Shown: positions 31,247 through 42,798, counted from the stretch's first letter. The stretch is 44,215 nt of DNA from Cladosporium sp. IMV 00045 (GCA_001931905.2 MSJI02000485.1:1-44215); one strand, 5' to 3'. Notes: generated by a model not told the origin, from the letters alone. Translations and numbers: made by a program.

Positions 31247-34237
31247 ATGGACGGCCGTATCTTCGCCGCCGACGATGATGAAGACGATTACACTCCCATC
31301 AACGACCCTTCTCCCTCGCCCTGGCCTGCCCACAGCACCAACCCACCCGCAGGACATCTAGACCCAGACCAACGCCCGACCAACACCAGACAAACCAGTC
31401 TCCCTCGCTCCATTTTCCCCTCCACCGGTGGCTCTATCTTTGGTTCAGGTAGTGGCAGTGGCAGCAGCAGTAATAGCAATCAGCGAAACCCACAGCGACC
31501 CTCGTTGAACGTCCGCCCTCCAAGCCCCGACGCCAGGCTGGCTCCCACACCCCAGTCTGCTTCCGCCAACCTGGAGTCCGCCGATGGCTCATCCAGGCGA
31601 GAGCGAAGATACGAGGACGAGATCAGAGCTACCGTAGCCCGCCGACGCATACCTTCCGCAGAGAAAGACGCAGACGACCCCAGCGCGGCTCCGGCGACGT
31701 CGGCACGCTCTGAGAGGCAGCGCAGTTCCGCTCTCACAACATTGTCAAGATTATTTGCTGTCCAGGCGGCGACCAGTCCAGAGGCGAGCCGGAACTCTTC
31801 GTATATGCAATATGCCAGACAGAATGCCTACACAAGACAAATGCACGGGGAAACGGCCGCTCTGCCAGAGCATTTATACAAGAGAGGACTTCTAGAGGGT
31901 AGACACAGTGATATCACAGTCCATGCGTTTGGGAAGGAGTACAAGCTTCATCGTCTGGTCTTAGATCGATCGCCTTTCTTTGCAACAGCGTTAAGCGAAC
32001 CCTGGCTGGAAGCAAACTCCAAGGAAATGACTGTCCGACCTGAAGAGATCGACGCGAGCATTACGCAGCATTCGTTTGAACTCGCTTTGAAAAGACTATA
32101 CGGATGCCCTTCCGTGGCCGAGGAAGATGCCCATGCTGTCGGTTTGTTCGCCACTGGGTGCTGGCTCGAAATGCTCGACGTGATGGACTCGAGCATCTCA
32201 AGCATGCTACGTCAGATGAGCCCGGACACACTTGCCCCGTTGATCAACCTGGTGACTAAGAACTACTATGGCAAATCTGGAGACAAAATCCTCGCCAGTG
32301 CGAAGGCGATGCTGTGCAGAGATGGCTGGAAGATGCCACTCAAGTGCTGGGACGGAATACCCGCTGACGTCGTCCGCGAGATTGTTGGCGGAGACGGCTT
32401 CTTCGTTGAAAGTGAATGGGAACGTTTCATTCTGGCAAAGCGTATTCTCGACCGCAGGTTGAAGGCTCGTGCCCTTGAAGCTGGCCTCGTGGAACCGGGA
32501 AGCCGCAAGAAGATCGCAAAAGCGCCACCGATCATGGGCATGATGGCTGTACGATTCGATGCTGTGGCTCGCCGTGCTGCCCCTGCTGCGTTCAGTCATG
32601 GTGTACCTGACAGTCTTGCCAAATATGTCGGTCTGTACACGCACCCGACGGTAGAGCCACTGCTTGTACTACTCGACGAAGGCATTCACTACATCCATCT
32701 CGATTTTGAACAACTGCAGTACCTCCGTCAAACTAAAGATGTCATTGGTCTGCCCGTAATGCCTGATAAGGTTGTCAGTAATGCGTTGTGGCAACAGATG
32801 GAGCTGCGACAACGTGTTATGAACGCGCGAGATACCGACCTTGAGCTTGGACTCTCAATCCAGGCCACCAGAGATGAATCCGCCTTCGACGCAGGCTCCC
32901 CTCCGAGCACAAAAGGCAAACACAGAGCTGCAGACTCCTCTGCATTCGGTCACGACTTCGATCAGAGTGAAGACGACTACGATTCCCAATCTTGGGACGG
33001 CACTGGCAGGCCACGTAAATTCTGGATTCCAAGCAGCGACTGCAATATTGTCATGGGAGGCAATGCAGAGCCCTTCATCGCCACTTCAAGCAGCAACACC
33101 ATCCAAAGTCAAGCCGCACGCCTGTCAGCCACAGTCCAACCCGAAGACCTCACCTGGGCATCCGACTACGCCACATCAACCACCGCAGCTCGACCACGAC
33201 CAAGCACATCAGACAGCGGCGGTGCTGACGTCCCTCCACCCGCTCTGAGCTATACACATCTCCCACCCTTCCGCTTCAGCGCAGACTTCCCCGCCCCTCG
33301 CCTGCTCAAAGAGCGCAAGCGAGTCTACTCGCGCACGGTCTTCTACGCTGGCTCGCTCTGGAACATCTACATTCAGAAAGTCGTGCAATCGCAACGCACG
33401 ACGAAACAGCTCGGTGTCTACCTTCATCGCGCCAAAGAATGCGAGACTGAAGAAGCTGTCTTCGGTTCTTCCACAGGCGCAGCATCCCGCGGCTTGAACA
33501 TAGGCAGCGGCAACGTCGAAGGCCGCATCGGCCGCTTAGAGCGCGACATCAACGGTAACGGCGGCGACACGCGACGCAGAACCAGACACCGCGACTCGCT
33601 CGGCGAAGACATCCGCCTCGAAGGGGACGAAAGCAGCGGCTCCGCAGGGGAGACCGACATGCGACCCCCCGGCGACATCAGCAGCAGCCTCTCATCCCGC
33701 TACGCCGGCCTATCCAACCACCACAGCCACCACCACCACCGCAAAACCGGCCAAACCGACATCCTCTCCTCCACCTCCCCCATGAGCGCCAACTTCGCCT
33801 CCAGCATGGACCCCGAAAACGACTCTTCCTCCGACTCCTCCACCTCCCCGACCAACAACAACCCCAACCCCCCACCCCTCTCCAGCACACAATCTAAACC
33901 CGCCCTGCCCCCCTACGTCGACGCCCGGCCCACGATCAAAACGTACTTCAAAATCTACTCCCCCTCGCGCGGCGGCCGCATGCTGTCCGTCTACGAGAGC
34001 GCGCCGGACAGGTTCAATTTCAGCCAGAGTTGGGGGTGGAAGAGCAGTACGCTTATGCTTGATGATGGGTTTTTGGAAGGCGCCGGGCCCGGGGAGGAGG
34101 GCGAGACGATGCAGGTTGGCGTGTTGGATTTGGCCGAGGAGGGGGCTGGTGGGAATTCTGGAGGGAGGGACAGGGGGAAGGTGGGGGGTGCGGGGGATGG
34201 GAGGTTGAGATTCATGGTTGTTATTGGGAATATTTAG
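31247..34237 (+). CDS. BTB/POZ-domain protein with disordered flanks, function unknown
   Basis: The product is 996 residues from ATG 31247 (MDGRIFAADDDEDDYTP); the frame is open upstream to a GTG at 31217 only. The N-terminal 200 residues are low-complexity (Gly/Ser/Asn run at about 61-78). A BTB domain lies at about 209-321: LLEGRHSDITVHAFGKEYKLH, the VLDRSPFFATAL helix, then LKRLYG. BACK-like helices follow (LAPLINLVTKNYYGKSGDKIL). This order recalls germ-cell-less-type BTB proteins, which act as Cul3 substrate adaptors; Cul3 binding here is inference. A second folded-looking part contains PPFRFSADFPAPRLLKERKR and SRTVFYAGSLWNIYIQKVVQ, and the C-terminus has YFKIYSPSRGGRMLSVYESA. A His-rich stretch (HHSHHHHRK) lies near 33719-33750. 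The coding strand flips from C-rich to G-rich at about 33980. Confidence 0.85.
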   Translation: MDGRIFAADDDEDDYTPINDPSPSPWPAHSTNPPAGHLDPDQRPTNTRQTSLPRSIFPSTGGSIFGSGSGSGSSSNSNQRNPQRPSLNVRPPSPDARLAPTPQSASANLESADGSSRRERRYEDEIRATVARRRIPSAEKDADDPSAAPATSARSERQRSSALTTLSRLFAVQAATSPEASRNSSYMQYARQNAYTRQMHGETAALPEHLYKRGLLEGRHSDITVHAFGKEYKLHRLVLDRSPFFATALSEPWLEANSKEMTVRPEEIDASITQHSFELALKRLYGCPSVAEEDAHAVGLFATGCWLEMLDVMDSSISSMLRQMSPDTLAPLINLVTKNYYGKSGDKILASAKAMLCRDGWKMPLKCWDGIPADVVREIVGGDGFFVESEWERFILAKRILDRRLKARALEAGLVEPGSRKKIAKAPPIMGMMAVRFDAVARRAAPAAFSHGVPDSLAKYVGLYTHPTVEPLLVLLDEGIHYIHLDFEQLQYLRQTKDVIGLPVMPDKVVSNALWQQMELRQRVMNARDTDLELGLSIQATRDESAFDAGSPPSTKGKHRAADSSAFGHDFDQSEDDYDSQSWDGTGRPRKFWIPSSDCNIVMGGNAEPFIATSSSNTIQSQAARLSATVQPEDLTWASDYATSTTAARPRPSTSDSGGADVPPPALSYTHLPPFRFSADFPAPRLLKERKRVYSRTVFYAGSLWNIYIQKVVQSQRTTKQLGVYLHRAKECETEEAVFGSSTGAASRGLNIGSGNVEGRIGRLERDINGNGGDTRRRTRHRDSLGEDIRLEGDESSGSAGETDMRPPGDISSSLSSRYAGLSNHHSHHHHRKTGQTDILSSTSPMSANFASSMDPENDSSSDSSTSPTNNNPNPPPLSSTQSKPALPPYVDARPTIKTYFKIYSPSRGGRMLSVYESAPDRFNFSQSWGWKSSTLMLDDGFLEGAGPGEEGETMQVGVLDLAEEGAGGNSGGRDRGKVGGAGDGRLRFMVVIGNI

Positions 34238-35012
34238 CGGTCGTTTTGCGCTGTGCTTTTTTCCTCCTTGCTCTCTTCTCGAACGCATGCATGCAACGTG
34301 TGCGGGGTCCTTCATCGCTTATTTTTTTTATTTTATTTTTTTTTTCTTCTTCTTTTTGATTCTTCGCCATTTTCTTGATCTTTTTTCTCTTTTCCTCCAT
34401 TCACATTCTAGCGTTCATCAGCCATATCTTCACAGCGCACTTTGTGATTTCTCCAGCAGGAGGGGAAAGGAGGAAATATACTTTAACGAAGACATGACTT
34501 TGATATCGAGAATCACTCAACGCTTTACAATCTTCTTCGCCTGCAGTCGTTAGCTATCATTGTTTCGTTTTACTTTTGAATACAACGCGTTAGAGACGGT
34601 ACAAACACCTTGGCGTGTATGTACTCGATGATCTTGCTTGCAACAAGGGGTGGGATTGTGATGATCGTACATTTAACAGTAAGACAGAGGAAGATATGGA
34701 GAGCTCTCTTTAGTGATATTTGCCTCCTGGGTTGGAAGGCTGAGAGCTCGGGAGTCCCGGACTTCTGAACTTTGCTACGATTTTGATCATTCGGTAGAAT
34801 TGGAAGATGTTGGAAAAAGGCAGACGGAGCAAGGTGAATAGATGCAAATGCGAAATTCGTGTTTCTGTACAGGAAGATCCAGTCTGGTGCTAGATAAAAC
34901 AGAGCTAAAAGAAAAATGCCAAAAGAAAAGCCAAATCACCCCCAGAACGACCGTCGCTCAAATCCCAGTCGTAAACCCATCATGCTCAAATCATATCATC
35001 AAAACCTCCCAA
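34238..35012. other. Convergent 3' spacer BTB gene / sugar transporter
   Basis: A T-rich tract (34321-34358) lies about 85 bp after the BTB stop codon and could help transcript 3'-end formation. The rest is AT-richer non-coding sequence with no recognised gene. Confidence 0.5.
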
Positions 35013-36629
35013 TCACTTGAAGTTAACACCACCAGTCGCGCCCTTGACACTAACCGCACCAACCGAGTTCTTCCTAATCGCCTCAATAGCCACAACGCTC
35101 AGCCTCTTCTCATCATAGTGGACGGTAGACACAACACCACCAACCGCACCACCCTCAAGCGAAGTGGCAATGACAGCCTCGCTCTTGATGCGCAGGACGT
35201 GGAAACCGTGGCGGGCCCAGTGGAAAGCGGTGTAAGCGAGGACGACGCAGAAGCCGACGAGCGGGACGACGAAGGAGATGCGCACGCCGGCTGCGTCGGC
35301 GACCGCGCCCTGGATGGGGGTGAACACTGCTCCTCCGGCTACGCCCATGACGAGGATGCCGGCGCCGCGGCGAGTGTGGGGACCGAGATTGGCGGTGCCG
35401 AGGGTGAAGAGGGAGGGGTACATGGGTGCTGGGATGGTTGTTAGTATATGTGTTACATTTTGGGAGTGTTATGTTTTGAGCGACTTACCCATCCAGAAGA
35501 AGACGATGATGAGCATGGCAACAGCGGCGTGGCCCTTGATAGAGCAGACGACGGCGGTGCAAGCAATGGCGAGAGCAGCGTAGACGGTGAGGAGGAAGTT
35601 GGTCTCGAAGATGGAGCTGAGACCGGTTGCGACGAAGCGACCGACGGTGAAAGTGATGAGGGCGTAGGAAAGCATCTGCGCGCCCTGCTCCTCGTCAAAG
35701 TCACCGTTGGACTTGGCGTAGTTGATGAAGAGAGCACCGCAAGCGACCTGAGCACCGACGTAGCAGAACTGCGCCACGAAACCGAAGATCATGTTGTACT
35801 GCTTGTAGAGGGGGCCGGCGCCGATGACCTCGCCATTGGCATCAGTCGCGAGCTCGACAGTGGTGTCGTCGACGACGGATCCGCGGCGCTGAACGCCAGA
35901 GCTCTCGGAGATCTCAGGGAGCTTGGCGAAGAAGAAGAGGATGCCGACGGCGGCGCCCAGGCAGGCGACGGCGAGGTAGACGAATTGAACGTTGGTCAGG
36001 TTGTCCTTGTTGGCGCCGGAGAAGAAGGCCTTGCTGGCAATGAGAGGACCGGTGACTGGGATTTGGTGTTAGTATGAGGATTGGACCTCTCAGGCGGGAA
36101 AGGTAGACTTACATGATGCAATGCCGTTCCAGGACTGGCAGAACTGAAGGCGAGTGGAAGCCCAAGCAGGGTCACCAATGACGACAGCGTAAGAGTTGGC
36201 AGAGACCTCAAGAGTGGAAAGACCGCAAGCAATGACAAGCGTGCAAGCCAGGAAGCCACCGAAAGCAGCAGTCGGGTTGTTGGGGTTTGCGAACTTGGCG
36301 GTAGGCCAGAAGAAGACGGCACCGAGAGAGTACAAGCAGAGACCCATGATGATGGTGAACTTGTAGCCCTTGCGTCTCAGGACCTCAGCAGCGACGGGGG
36401 AGAAGAGCAGGTAACCGCCACCGAAGTACATGACCTGAAGACCGGTGGATTCGAGGATGGTGATGCCGAGGACATTCTGGAAGTGCTTGTTGAGGACGTC
36501 GAGAAGACCGTAGGAGAAACCCCAGAGGAAGAAGAGAGATGTGATGAGGGAGAGAGGGAAAATGAGCTGCTTTCCCTTGAGGAATCCCCCCTCGACGGGG
36601 GCGGTGCTGATTGGGACGCCACCAGCCAT
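35013..36629 (-). CDS. FucP-type MFS sugar transporter (FHS family)
   Basis: Three exons (36113-36629, 35489-36055, 35013-35428) encode 499 residues. The introns are 57 and 60 bp; both begin GTAAGT, contain CTAACA and end CCCAG, joining GIAS-FTGP and FFWM-APMY. The protein is highly hydrophobic and should have twelve membrane helices. It has the fucose/glucose/galactose:H+ symporter signatures: FPLSLITSLFFLWGFSYGLLD, YFGGGYLLFSPVAAEVLRRKGYK, and GHAAVAMLIIVFFWMA leading into the APMYPSLFTLG loop. Late helices include GILVMGVAGGAVFTPIQGAV. FHS members move L-fucose, glucose, galactose or similar hexoses; the substrate cannot be read from sequence. The last 45 residues form a cytosolic tail. 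It is preceded by a TATA box, a uORF and a 3.2-kb empty interval. Confidence 0.92.
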
Positions 36630-36691
36630 GTTATTGAGCTTTGGTTTGGTGTGTGAAGTAAGATCGAGTTTCGAAAAGATAGATCGAAGTC

Positions 36692-36874
36692 TTATATCAA
36701 CGAAGATGTGTGTGGATGTAAAGAGGTGATCTGTCGATTATTTGTCGAGTAAAGGTTGATCGATGGTCGATGGTATTGATGGTTGCTTTGTCCGAAACGA
36801 TTGGCTGTTGTGTGTAGATGAGATGGATGTTGTTGATTGTGATGGTGTGATGAAAAGATAGTTCGTTGATACAT
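36692..36874 (-). other. Upstream ORF in the sugar transporter leader
   Basis: An ATG-started 60-codon frame lies in the probable 5' leader and ends 62 nt before the transporter ATG. The composition (His, Gln, Ser, Asn) is that of a CA-rich fungal leader, so its peptide need not matter. If transcribed, the ATG would be met first by scanning ribosomes and should lower main-frame translation. Whether it is included depends on the transcription start. Confidence 0.4.
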
Positions 36875-36891
36875 GGCGGGCGATCAAGCAG

Positions 36892-36899
36892 CTCTTATA
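36892..36899 (-). promoter_or_regulatory. TATA box of the sugar transporter gene
   Basis: TATAAGAG on the minus strand is followed by a CA-rich, G-poor leader typical of fungal promoters. A second weaker TATAAG lies at about 36691-36696, and a CCAAT word at 36800-36804. Confidence 0.5.
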
Positions 36900-39874
36900 C
36901 TGCATCGATTGAAGGCTCTCCATACCGTTCCTGAATCTCGGCCAGCGACCACAGGCGTCTGGTGCAAGTGAGGTCGCCTGGGAGCATCCAGGCCTAGTGC
37001 CAGCCACGGGAGAGTTTGCGCCATTGTTGAGACTCGGGCGCTAGTGTGCTGGTATGCATGTGTTTTGAGAAAGACATGCCGAAGTCCTGCCATGGATGCA
37101 AGTCTCGGCCGGGGTCACGGTCCTTGTATTTGATATCGTCATCGTCGTCTTGTCTTTGAAGAGGCGTTGAAGAAGACAAACAAACATTGATAGTTGTATG
37201 TACCTTATTCATCAATCAGTCCTTCTTCTGATATGCGACAATATATCCAAGCAAGTATGAGAAAACACACAAACCAAGATCTACAACCGATCAATCTCAA
37301 TATTCTCTGTGCCACAGGCATGTTCGTTGTAATCGGCCCTTCTGTGTAAGTGAGGCTCGGCCAAGAAGCGCTTCGACCACTTCGACCATCCAGCGCACAG
37401 ACATGGCTCACTCCAGCCATGCCTCGTCGTCGCCTACCGTTCCCACTATTTGCCCATGGAGAACCCATCTCACACTAAGACTACGGTGAGACTGCCCACG
37501 GGGAAGTCTGCATGGAGTTGAGATTGCCCCGGCCATATGCGCCCGTCTCTCAGTGGATCAAGACTCCACCTCATCAACGTATCGCGGCCGAACTGGCGCG
37601 TTGGCGTCAGTGATATCAAATGAAGGCGAGCGTCAATGCTCACCCCATCGTTGTTATCATCATCCCGGCGCATTCTGTAGTGTGGGACCGCGGAGACTCC
37701 AGACGAATGCAGCGGCACCCCATGGGCAGAGGTTTCCAAGAGCCCCAGAGCGAACCCCTCAATTCTGCGGTGGTGTGCTTCTCTGTCGCGTGATGCCGCA
37801 CATGGAGAAGTGTAGAGTCTACGCACCTCAGACTTGACATCTGCCTTACCAGCATCGAAACGTCACCACCTCAAGCTGTGTAGCCCTACATCTCGGCAAG
37901 CAAGCCTGCAAAGGCACACAAGCTCACCTGCCGAATCACCACAGGTCGATCAAGCAAGCAGTCGAATGCCTGCGGGCAACCTTCGCTTGAGCGCAGCAGC
38001 TCAGTCGTGCAGCTCGGTGGAGCGACGGGCGCCTCTTCGTGCTGGGCAACGTCCTGCGCCAAGTTGTACGTAGCCTGGCTCTCGATCGCTAGAGGCCTGC
38101 CTCAGCCTCTTCTAGCGCCCTTCTCGAAGATGTATCTGCATGCCGCCATATGGCAGTGATCGGCCCTTTTGTGAGACCTTGGAGAGGGCCACACTAAGCC
38201 GTTTGCCTCTTAGCTCCCACGCTTCATCTCCAGACCCCAGGTCCCGCAGTCTGCCCCAGCGTAAGATCAACCAACCAACCAACCCTTCCCCATCGCGCTC
38301 CAACCACGCTATCCCCTCCCCAGGCGACTCACCGGCAGAGCAGACGACATGACTTGTAAGTAAGGTAGCGGCCTGCGCAGGAGCCAAGATCTCTCACACG
38401 TTCCACGCGCACTCTCCTGTATGGTGCGCGATATACTTTTGCAGGATTGCCAATGGCGACCGACCACTACCAAGCCCACGCCGCCGAGCCTCTACGATCT
38501 TGGTCCATGATCCATGATGCTTCTGCGGCCTCTGCCCATTGGCGTGAGGCGCTCAACTGCACGCCATGGCTTGCAGCCGCTTGCAGCCCGGCTTTAACAA
38601 TGATTCTAGCGCGCATTCTCTCCAGTCGGCGTCTTGCCCAGAGGTGGAGGGGCGCGGATGGTGGGGTTTGGGGATTGGAGAGTGAGGATGTCCCGGGGCA
38701 CGGTCTTGTTGTTGATGTTTTAGACGGCTGGTTGTGGTTTGGTGCAGAGTGGTGAACCGGTCGGCGAGGTCCATGGCGTCTTGGTCGTTGATGGCATGTG
38801 TTATGCGCGATGCTGGAAGTGGTAGGTTTTAGCAGCAAGTTTGAGGCATTTTGTGCATGATCGTGTTGATTATCTCGATGTGACGAATCGCTTACCGGAC
38901 GCCTGTCATGGTCAGCGTGCAGATAGACCGGTTCCAAGAGCAGCGTGCCTGGCCGATACCGGACTCTGTAGTTTTCCTGAAGGCTGACCTCGGCGAGTGA
39001 AATGATGCTGAACTACGGCATGATGCTGTTCAATGTCAGTTGCACCGTTGAGACTGACAAGGAGTCGAACAGCAGGCTTCCGTTCTTGACTGCGATGAAG
39101 ACGAAGTGAAAGCTCTCGATCCAACAGACGATCCACAGCGCCAATGCCACGCTCTTCTCAGCTTGAAGTCGAATACTGTGTGTACTTTTACGGCCCTTTC
39201 ATGTAAGAGAAGAACAAAGAACAATGCCGGCGCCAGAACTCCGACCATCGATCGATCGTCAAGCCTGATACCCTCTCTTGCGAAGCAGTTCATCGTTCCT
39301 TCCCTCCTACAACTGGAAATCGGAATCGATATGTCGCCTCCGGCACTTCTCACTACGCGACGTAGCCTACATTCACGACCGATTACACTGTGCAGGTGAC
39401 CCAACCTCTCGGCGTTGAACGCTTGGTAGGCGTCGAGGGCTATCGTCGGTATCTTGCTTGGGAATATAACATCGATCCGCTCAGAAAGATAGATCGATTC
39501 CGCTCAGATGTCTTGACAAGCCGCAGGAGTAATGTGGAGAAGAATCGCTGGAGGATTAGTATCCGAGTCCTCGGAGCCAAAAAAAAAAATAGCTAAGAGA
39601 ATAGAACAAGGAGAAGACTTCGATTGCGAGGGATCTTGATACTACCTTGTACTATACGCGGGTGAAGATCTCTGTCAAATCTAAGAGTGAGAGGGTAGGT
39701 AGGTAAGTGGAAAGAGAAAAAAGTTGTTTATGTCGTAGAACAGAAATTATAGTGTTTTCTTTTTCATATATAACACAATATAGCACAACACATGACACTT
39801 TCAGAGACACACCCGCCAGCTTTTATCCATCTCTTCCTTCAACCGCCGATTTCCAATCCACAGTAACCCGACCC

Positions 39875-41422
39875 CTAAGATCTGAACATCATCAACCCCG
39901 CCTCCTCATCCCCACCCTCACCCTCCTCCGCATCCTCATCCACATCCTCACCCAACCCCAGCCTAGCACCAAACAGACTCCCAAACAACTCATCCGTCTG
40001 CCTCTCCCCCCACCTCGCCCTATCCTCGGGCGCCATGAAATTGAGCAACTTCTCATGCACATCATACTTCAGCTTCCTGCCTTTGCTGGCTTTGACGTCC
40101 ACGCATGCGCGCTTCGTCTTCGCGTCCCGGCGCATGCTGTGCATGTTGCTCAAATCCACGTTCGCGGCTGCAGTGGAGTCCTGGGCCGATTTGGCGTCGA
40201 GGAGTTCTTTCAGGAGCAGGCCGTAGAAGTCCGCGTCGTCGTAGATGAGAGGGGAGGGGAGAGGATTCTTGGAAGTCGACGCGGCCAGTTGCACGGGAGC
40301 GCAGGAGCGGGGCGTTTGCGCGCGTTTGAGCAGGCGGTCGGGTTGGGTTAGGTGGGAGGTGAGGACGTCGATGATGGTCGCCTGCTGCGCAGAGGCGGCT
40401 AGACGGCTGGAGCCTTGGGACTGGGCGGTGGCGCCGCGGGCTTTGTGGGACCATTTCTGCAGCGTGCTGTTGCGTTGCGGCAGGGCTTGGGATTCTTGCT
40501 CGGTGGTGTAAGCCCAGAGGTCGGCGACGGGGGTGGAAGCGTCGAATTTGCTGGGGAGTTTGCGCTTCTCGCCCGTGCGGGCTGTGGTCAGCTCGTCGCG
40601 GAAGGTGGTCAGAGAGGACCAGAGATTGTAGGCGGCCGTTTCGGCGGCGGAGAGGGCGTCTTGCGCAGAGGAGATTTGCGTGGCGTATTCTTCGGATTGG
40701 GACGGGGCGACGAGGGTGTTTGTCGCGATCAGACTCTTTTGCAGCTTGATTCGCGTGTTCAGTAGGGAGTCGAAGGTGGTGCGCTGTTTTTTCACGGCGC
40801 GGCCTTTTTCGGCGTCTTGCTTGGTTGCGGCTGAGATGGATGCTGCGACGGCCTTTTGCTCGGATGCCATGATCTTGCGCAGCTCGGAGCGGTCTTGCTG
40901 TTCTTTCTCTTCGGCTGCTTCGTTGTCGTGTTCTCCCTCCTCGCTCATGTCCGTCGCATCGGTGCCGTCCTGAAGCTCCTCGTCTTCGTCTTCGTCCTCA
41001 TCTTCACTGCCGTCTTGACCTCCCTCAGATGCATCCTCGCTATCCTCTTCGTCGTCAAATCCCCTGGCAAAAGGATCGTCCTCTTCATCATCCTCATCGA
41101 CTGCACTCCTGTCCACACGCGATCCGCGGTACTGAGGGCCTAGTGCGACCTCTTTCGGTTTCCGCAGTTTGCTCTTTCCAACAGGCGCGTAGTGCTCGCG
41201 CGCACCAGCCTCACGCTCCTCCCTGTCATCGTCACCAGAAGCATCGCTGTCGGATTCGGGGATGTCGGCTTCGGGGTCGAAATCTATTTCAGGCTTTGTT
41301 AGTTTGGTGTTGACTGGAATTATTTTCTTCCTATGATTGTTTCGCTAGAACGAACCCTTAGGTGCGGAATCTACGAGTTCCTCAAACTCGCTTGCGCGAT
41401 TTCTGCCCTTGTTTGGCGCCAT
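39875..41422 (-). CDS. BFR2: Ribosome biogenesis factor Bfr2/AATF (Che-1)
   Basis: Bfr2 is a nucleolar component of the small-subunit processome needed for early 18S rRNA cleavages. Two exons, 41356-41422 and 39875-41283, give 491 residues. The first exon has 22 codons (MAPNKGRNRASEFEELVDSA). The 72-bp intron starts GTTCGT, an uncommon donor, has CTAACA and ends ATAG, joining PK to DFDPEADIPES. A very acidic N-terminal region follows (DDEEDDPFARGFDDEEDSED, DEDEDEDEEL). The AATF/Che-1 helices come next (RTTFDSLLNTRIKLQKSLIA; ETAAYNLWSSLTTFRDEL). The C-terminal TRAUB region has DADFYGLLLKELLD and ASKGRKLKYDVHEKLLNFM. The coding strand is extremely G-rich in the last 150 bases. Confidence 0.94.
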
Positions 41423-41893
41423 GTTTGTGTTATGCAAGAAAAATTGTTGCAGTATTCAAAAGTCAATACCGAGGCTGGCGAAGATTTCTGGAAGACTTGA
41501 GCATAGCTGAGAATTAGCTCGCGCTAGCGATCGCGCGCCGATGCGGCCGCTACAAGAACGGAACGGACCTGCCGCGGGTCGAGCTCAAGCTTCAGCTCCG
41601 CTCTTGCCTGGACTCTATCAACAGGCATCATCAGTCGCTGCATCCAAAGGCAACAACGTCGGTTGTTGATTGATACTACATGTAATTTGAAGAAAATCTT
41701 CGCCTCATTGCATTCAATCTAGTCTGATCACTGGGGAATCAATCGTAGGTTTCCGCACCCTTGCTCACAGAGCTAAGGCCCATTCGCCACTATCCCTCCG
41801 CTAATAGAAGGTAGCTTTCCACATAGCTGTCGCAAACATCCTGTCGAGCATCCCGACAGCACCCTGTCGCATCACTCGATCACGTTCGCCAAC
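41423..41893. promoter_or_regulatory. Divergent promoter BFR2 / FMP52
   Basis: This 471-bp interval separates the two ATGs and should carry both promoters. A GC-rich stretch with GCGATCGCGC lies near 41527-41536. No gene is seen. Confidence 0.55.
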
Positions 41894-42635
41894 ATGGCCT
41901 CCATTGTCCTCGCCGGCTCAACCGGCCTCGTCGTAAGCAATATCCGAAAATCCCACCCGACTCAAACCAATCTAACAAGACCAGGGCTCCCACATCCTCA
42001 GCACCCTAACCGCCAGCCCCCAAGTCCAGCACATCCACGCGTTCGCGCGCAAAGAACTCACCATTTCAGACAAAATCCACCCTCTCTCATCGCCAGACTC
42101 CAAAAACTGGCCTTCCCTCTACCCCAGCACCTCCCCCGTCCCGTCCCACTTCATCTCCGCCCTGGGAACGACGCGCGCGCAAGCCGGCTCCTTCGCCGCC
42201 CAGCGCGAAATCGACTACGATCTGAACCTCGCTCTCGCCCGCAAAGCGAAAGAGGCCGGCACGAAGACTTACGTCCTCGTCTCGTCCGGTGGCGCTAACT
42301 CCGGATCCATGATGGGCGGGTACATGAAAATGAAAGGCGAGCTGGAAGACGCTGTGCGGGACCTTGAATTCGAGCGGACCGTCATCCTGCGTCCCGGCCT
42401 GATCGTCGGTACCAGGCAGGACAGCCGGCCGCCGGAGGCGGCGTTGCGGAAGCTGGCGAACTTCGCGGGCTCCCTGAGTGGTGGCATGTTGAAGGATTTC
42501 TGGGCGCAGGACGCGGAGGTCATTGCGAGAGCGGCGGTTAGTGCGGGTCTGCAGGCGCCGGAGAGGGGGGAGAAGGTTTGGGTGGTCAATCAGGCGGATG
42601 TGGTCAGGTTGGGGAGGACGGAGTGGAAGGATTGA
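41894..42635 (+). CDS. FMP52: Fmp52-like mitochondrial NAD(P)-binding protein
   Basis: Fmp52 is a mitochondrial outer-membrane-associated protein of the atypical short-chain dehydrogenase group; its reaction is unknown. Two exons, 41894-41932 and 41985-42635, encode 229 residues. The first exon has only 13 codons. The 52-bp intron (GTAAGC, CTAAC, CCAG) splits the Rossmann dinucleotide motif, which is restored as GSTGLVGSHIL. Later come YVLVSSGGANSGS, an SDR-type Tyr-x3-Lys pair at about Y126/K130 (GGYMKMKGELE), and TVILRPGLIVGTRQDSRP. Length matches yeast Fmp52 (231). The coding strand turns from C-rich to G-rich around 42300. Confidence 0.95.
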
Positions 42636-42798
42636 TGGGTGGGGTGTGATGATTTTTGATGTTTTGTACGATTAAGAATGCATGCCACAGAGCGGAAAGT
42701 GAATTTCACGGCTTTTGCTTCTAAATCAATTGTCTCGCTCAAATAACAGTTCGAACGTCCCCGTTTAAAAGAATCGCTTATGGTGTGAGATAAGTATA

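Larger units (their letters stand above)
36630..39874. other. 3.2-kb gene-free interval
   Basis: This is the longest interval without a convincing gene. The left 300 bases are the promoter and leader of the sugar transporter; the right end holds the BFR2 3' flank. In between, the longer open frames I checked start at non-ATG codons and show no conserved sequence. There is a (CCAA)n-like run at about 38266-38283. I see no tRNA, inverted repeats or transposase remains. It could hold a long non-coding RNA, a small spliced gene or decayed sequence. Confidence 0.5.

Noticed and set aside
38112..39404. Several frames of 70-150 codons in the empty interval, on both strands
   Set aside because: The ones I checked begin with TTG or GTG, have no domain or signal sequence and overlap each other; no splice pattern joins them into a sensible protein.
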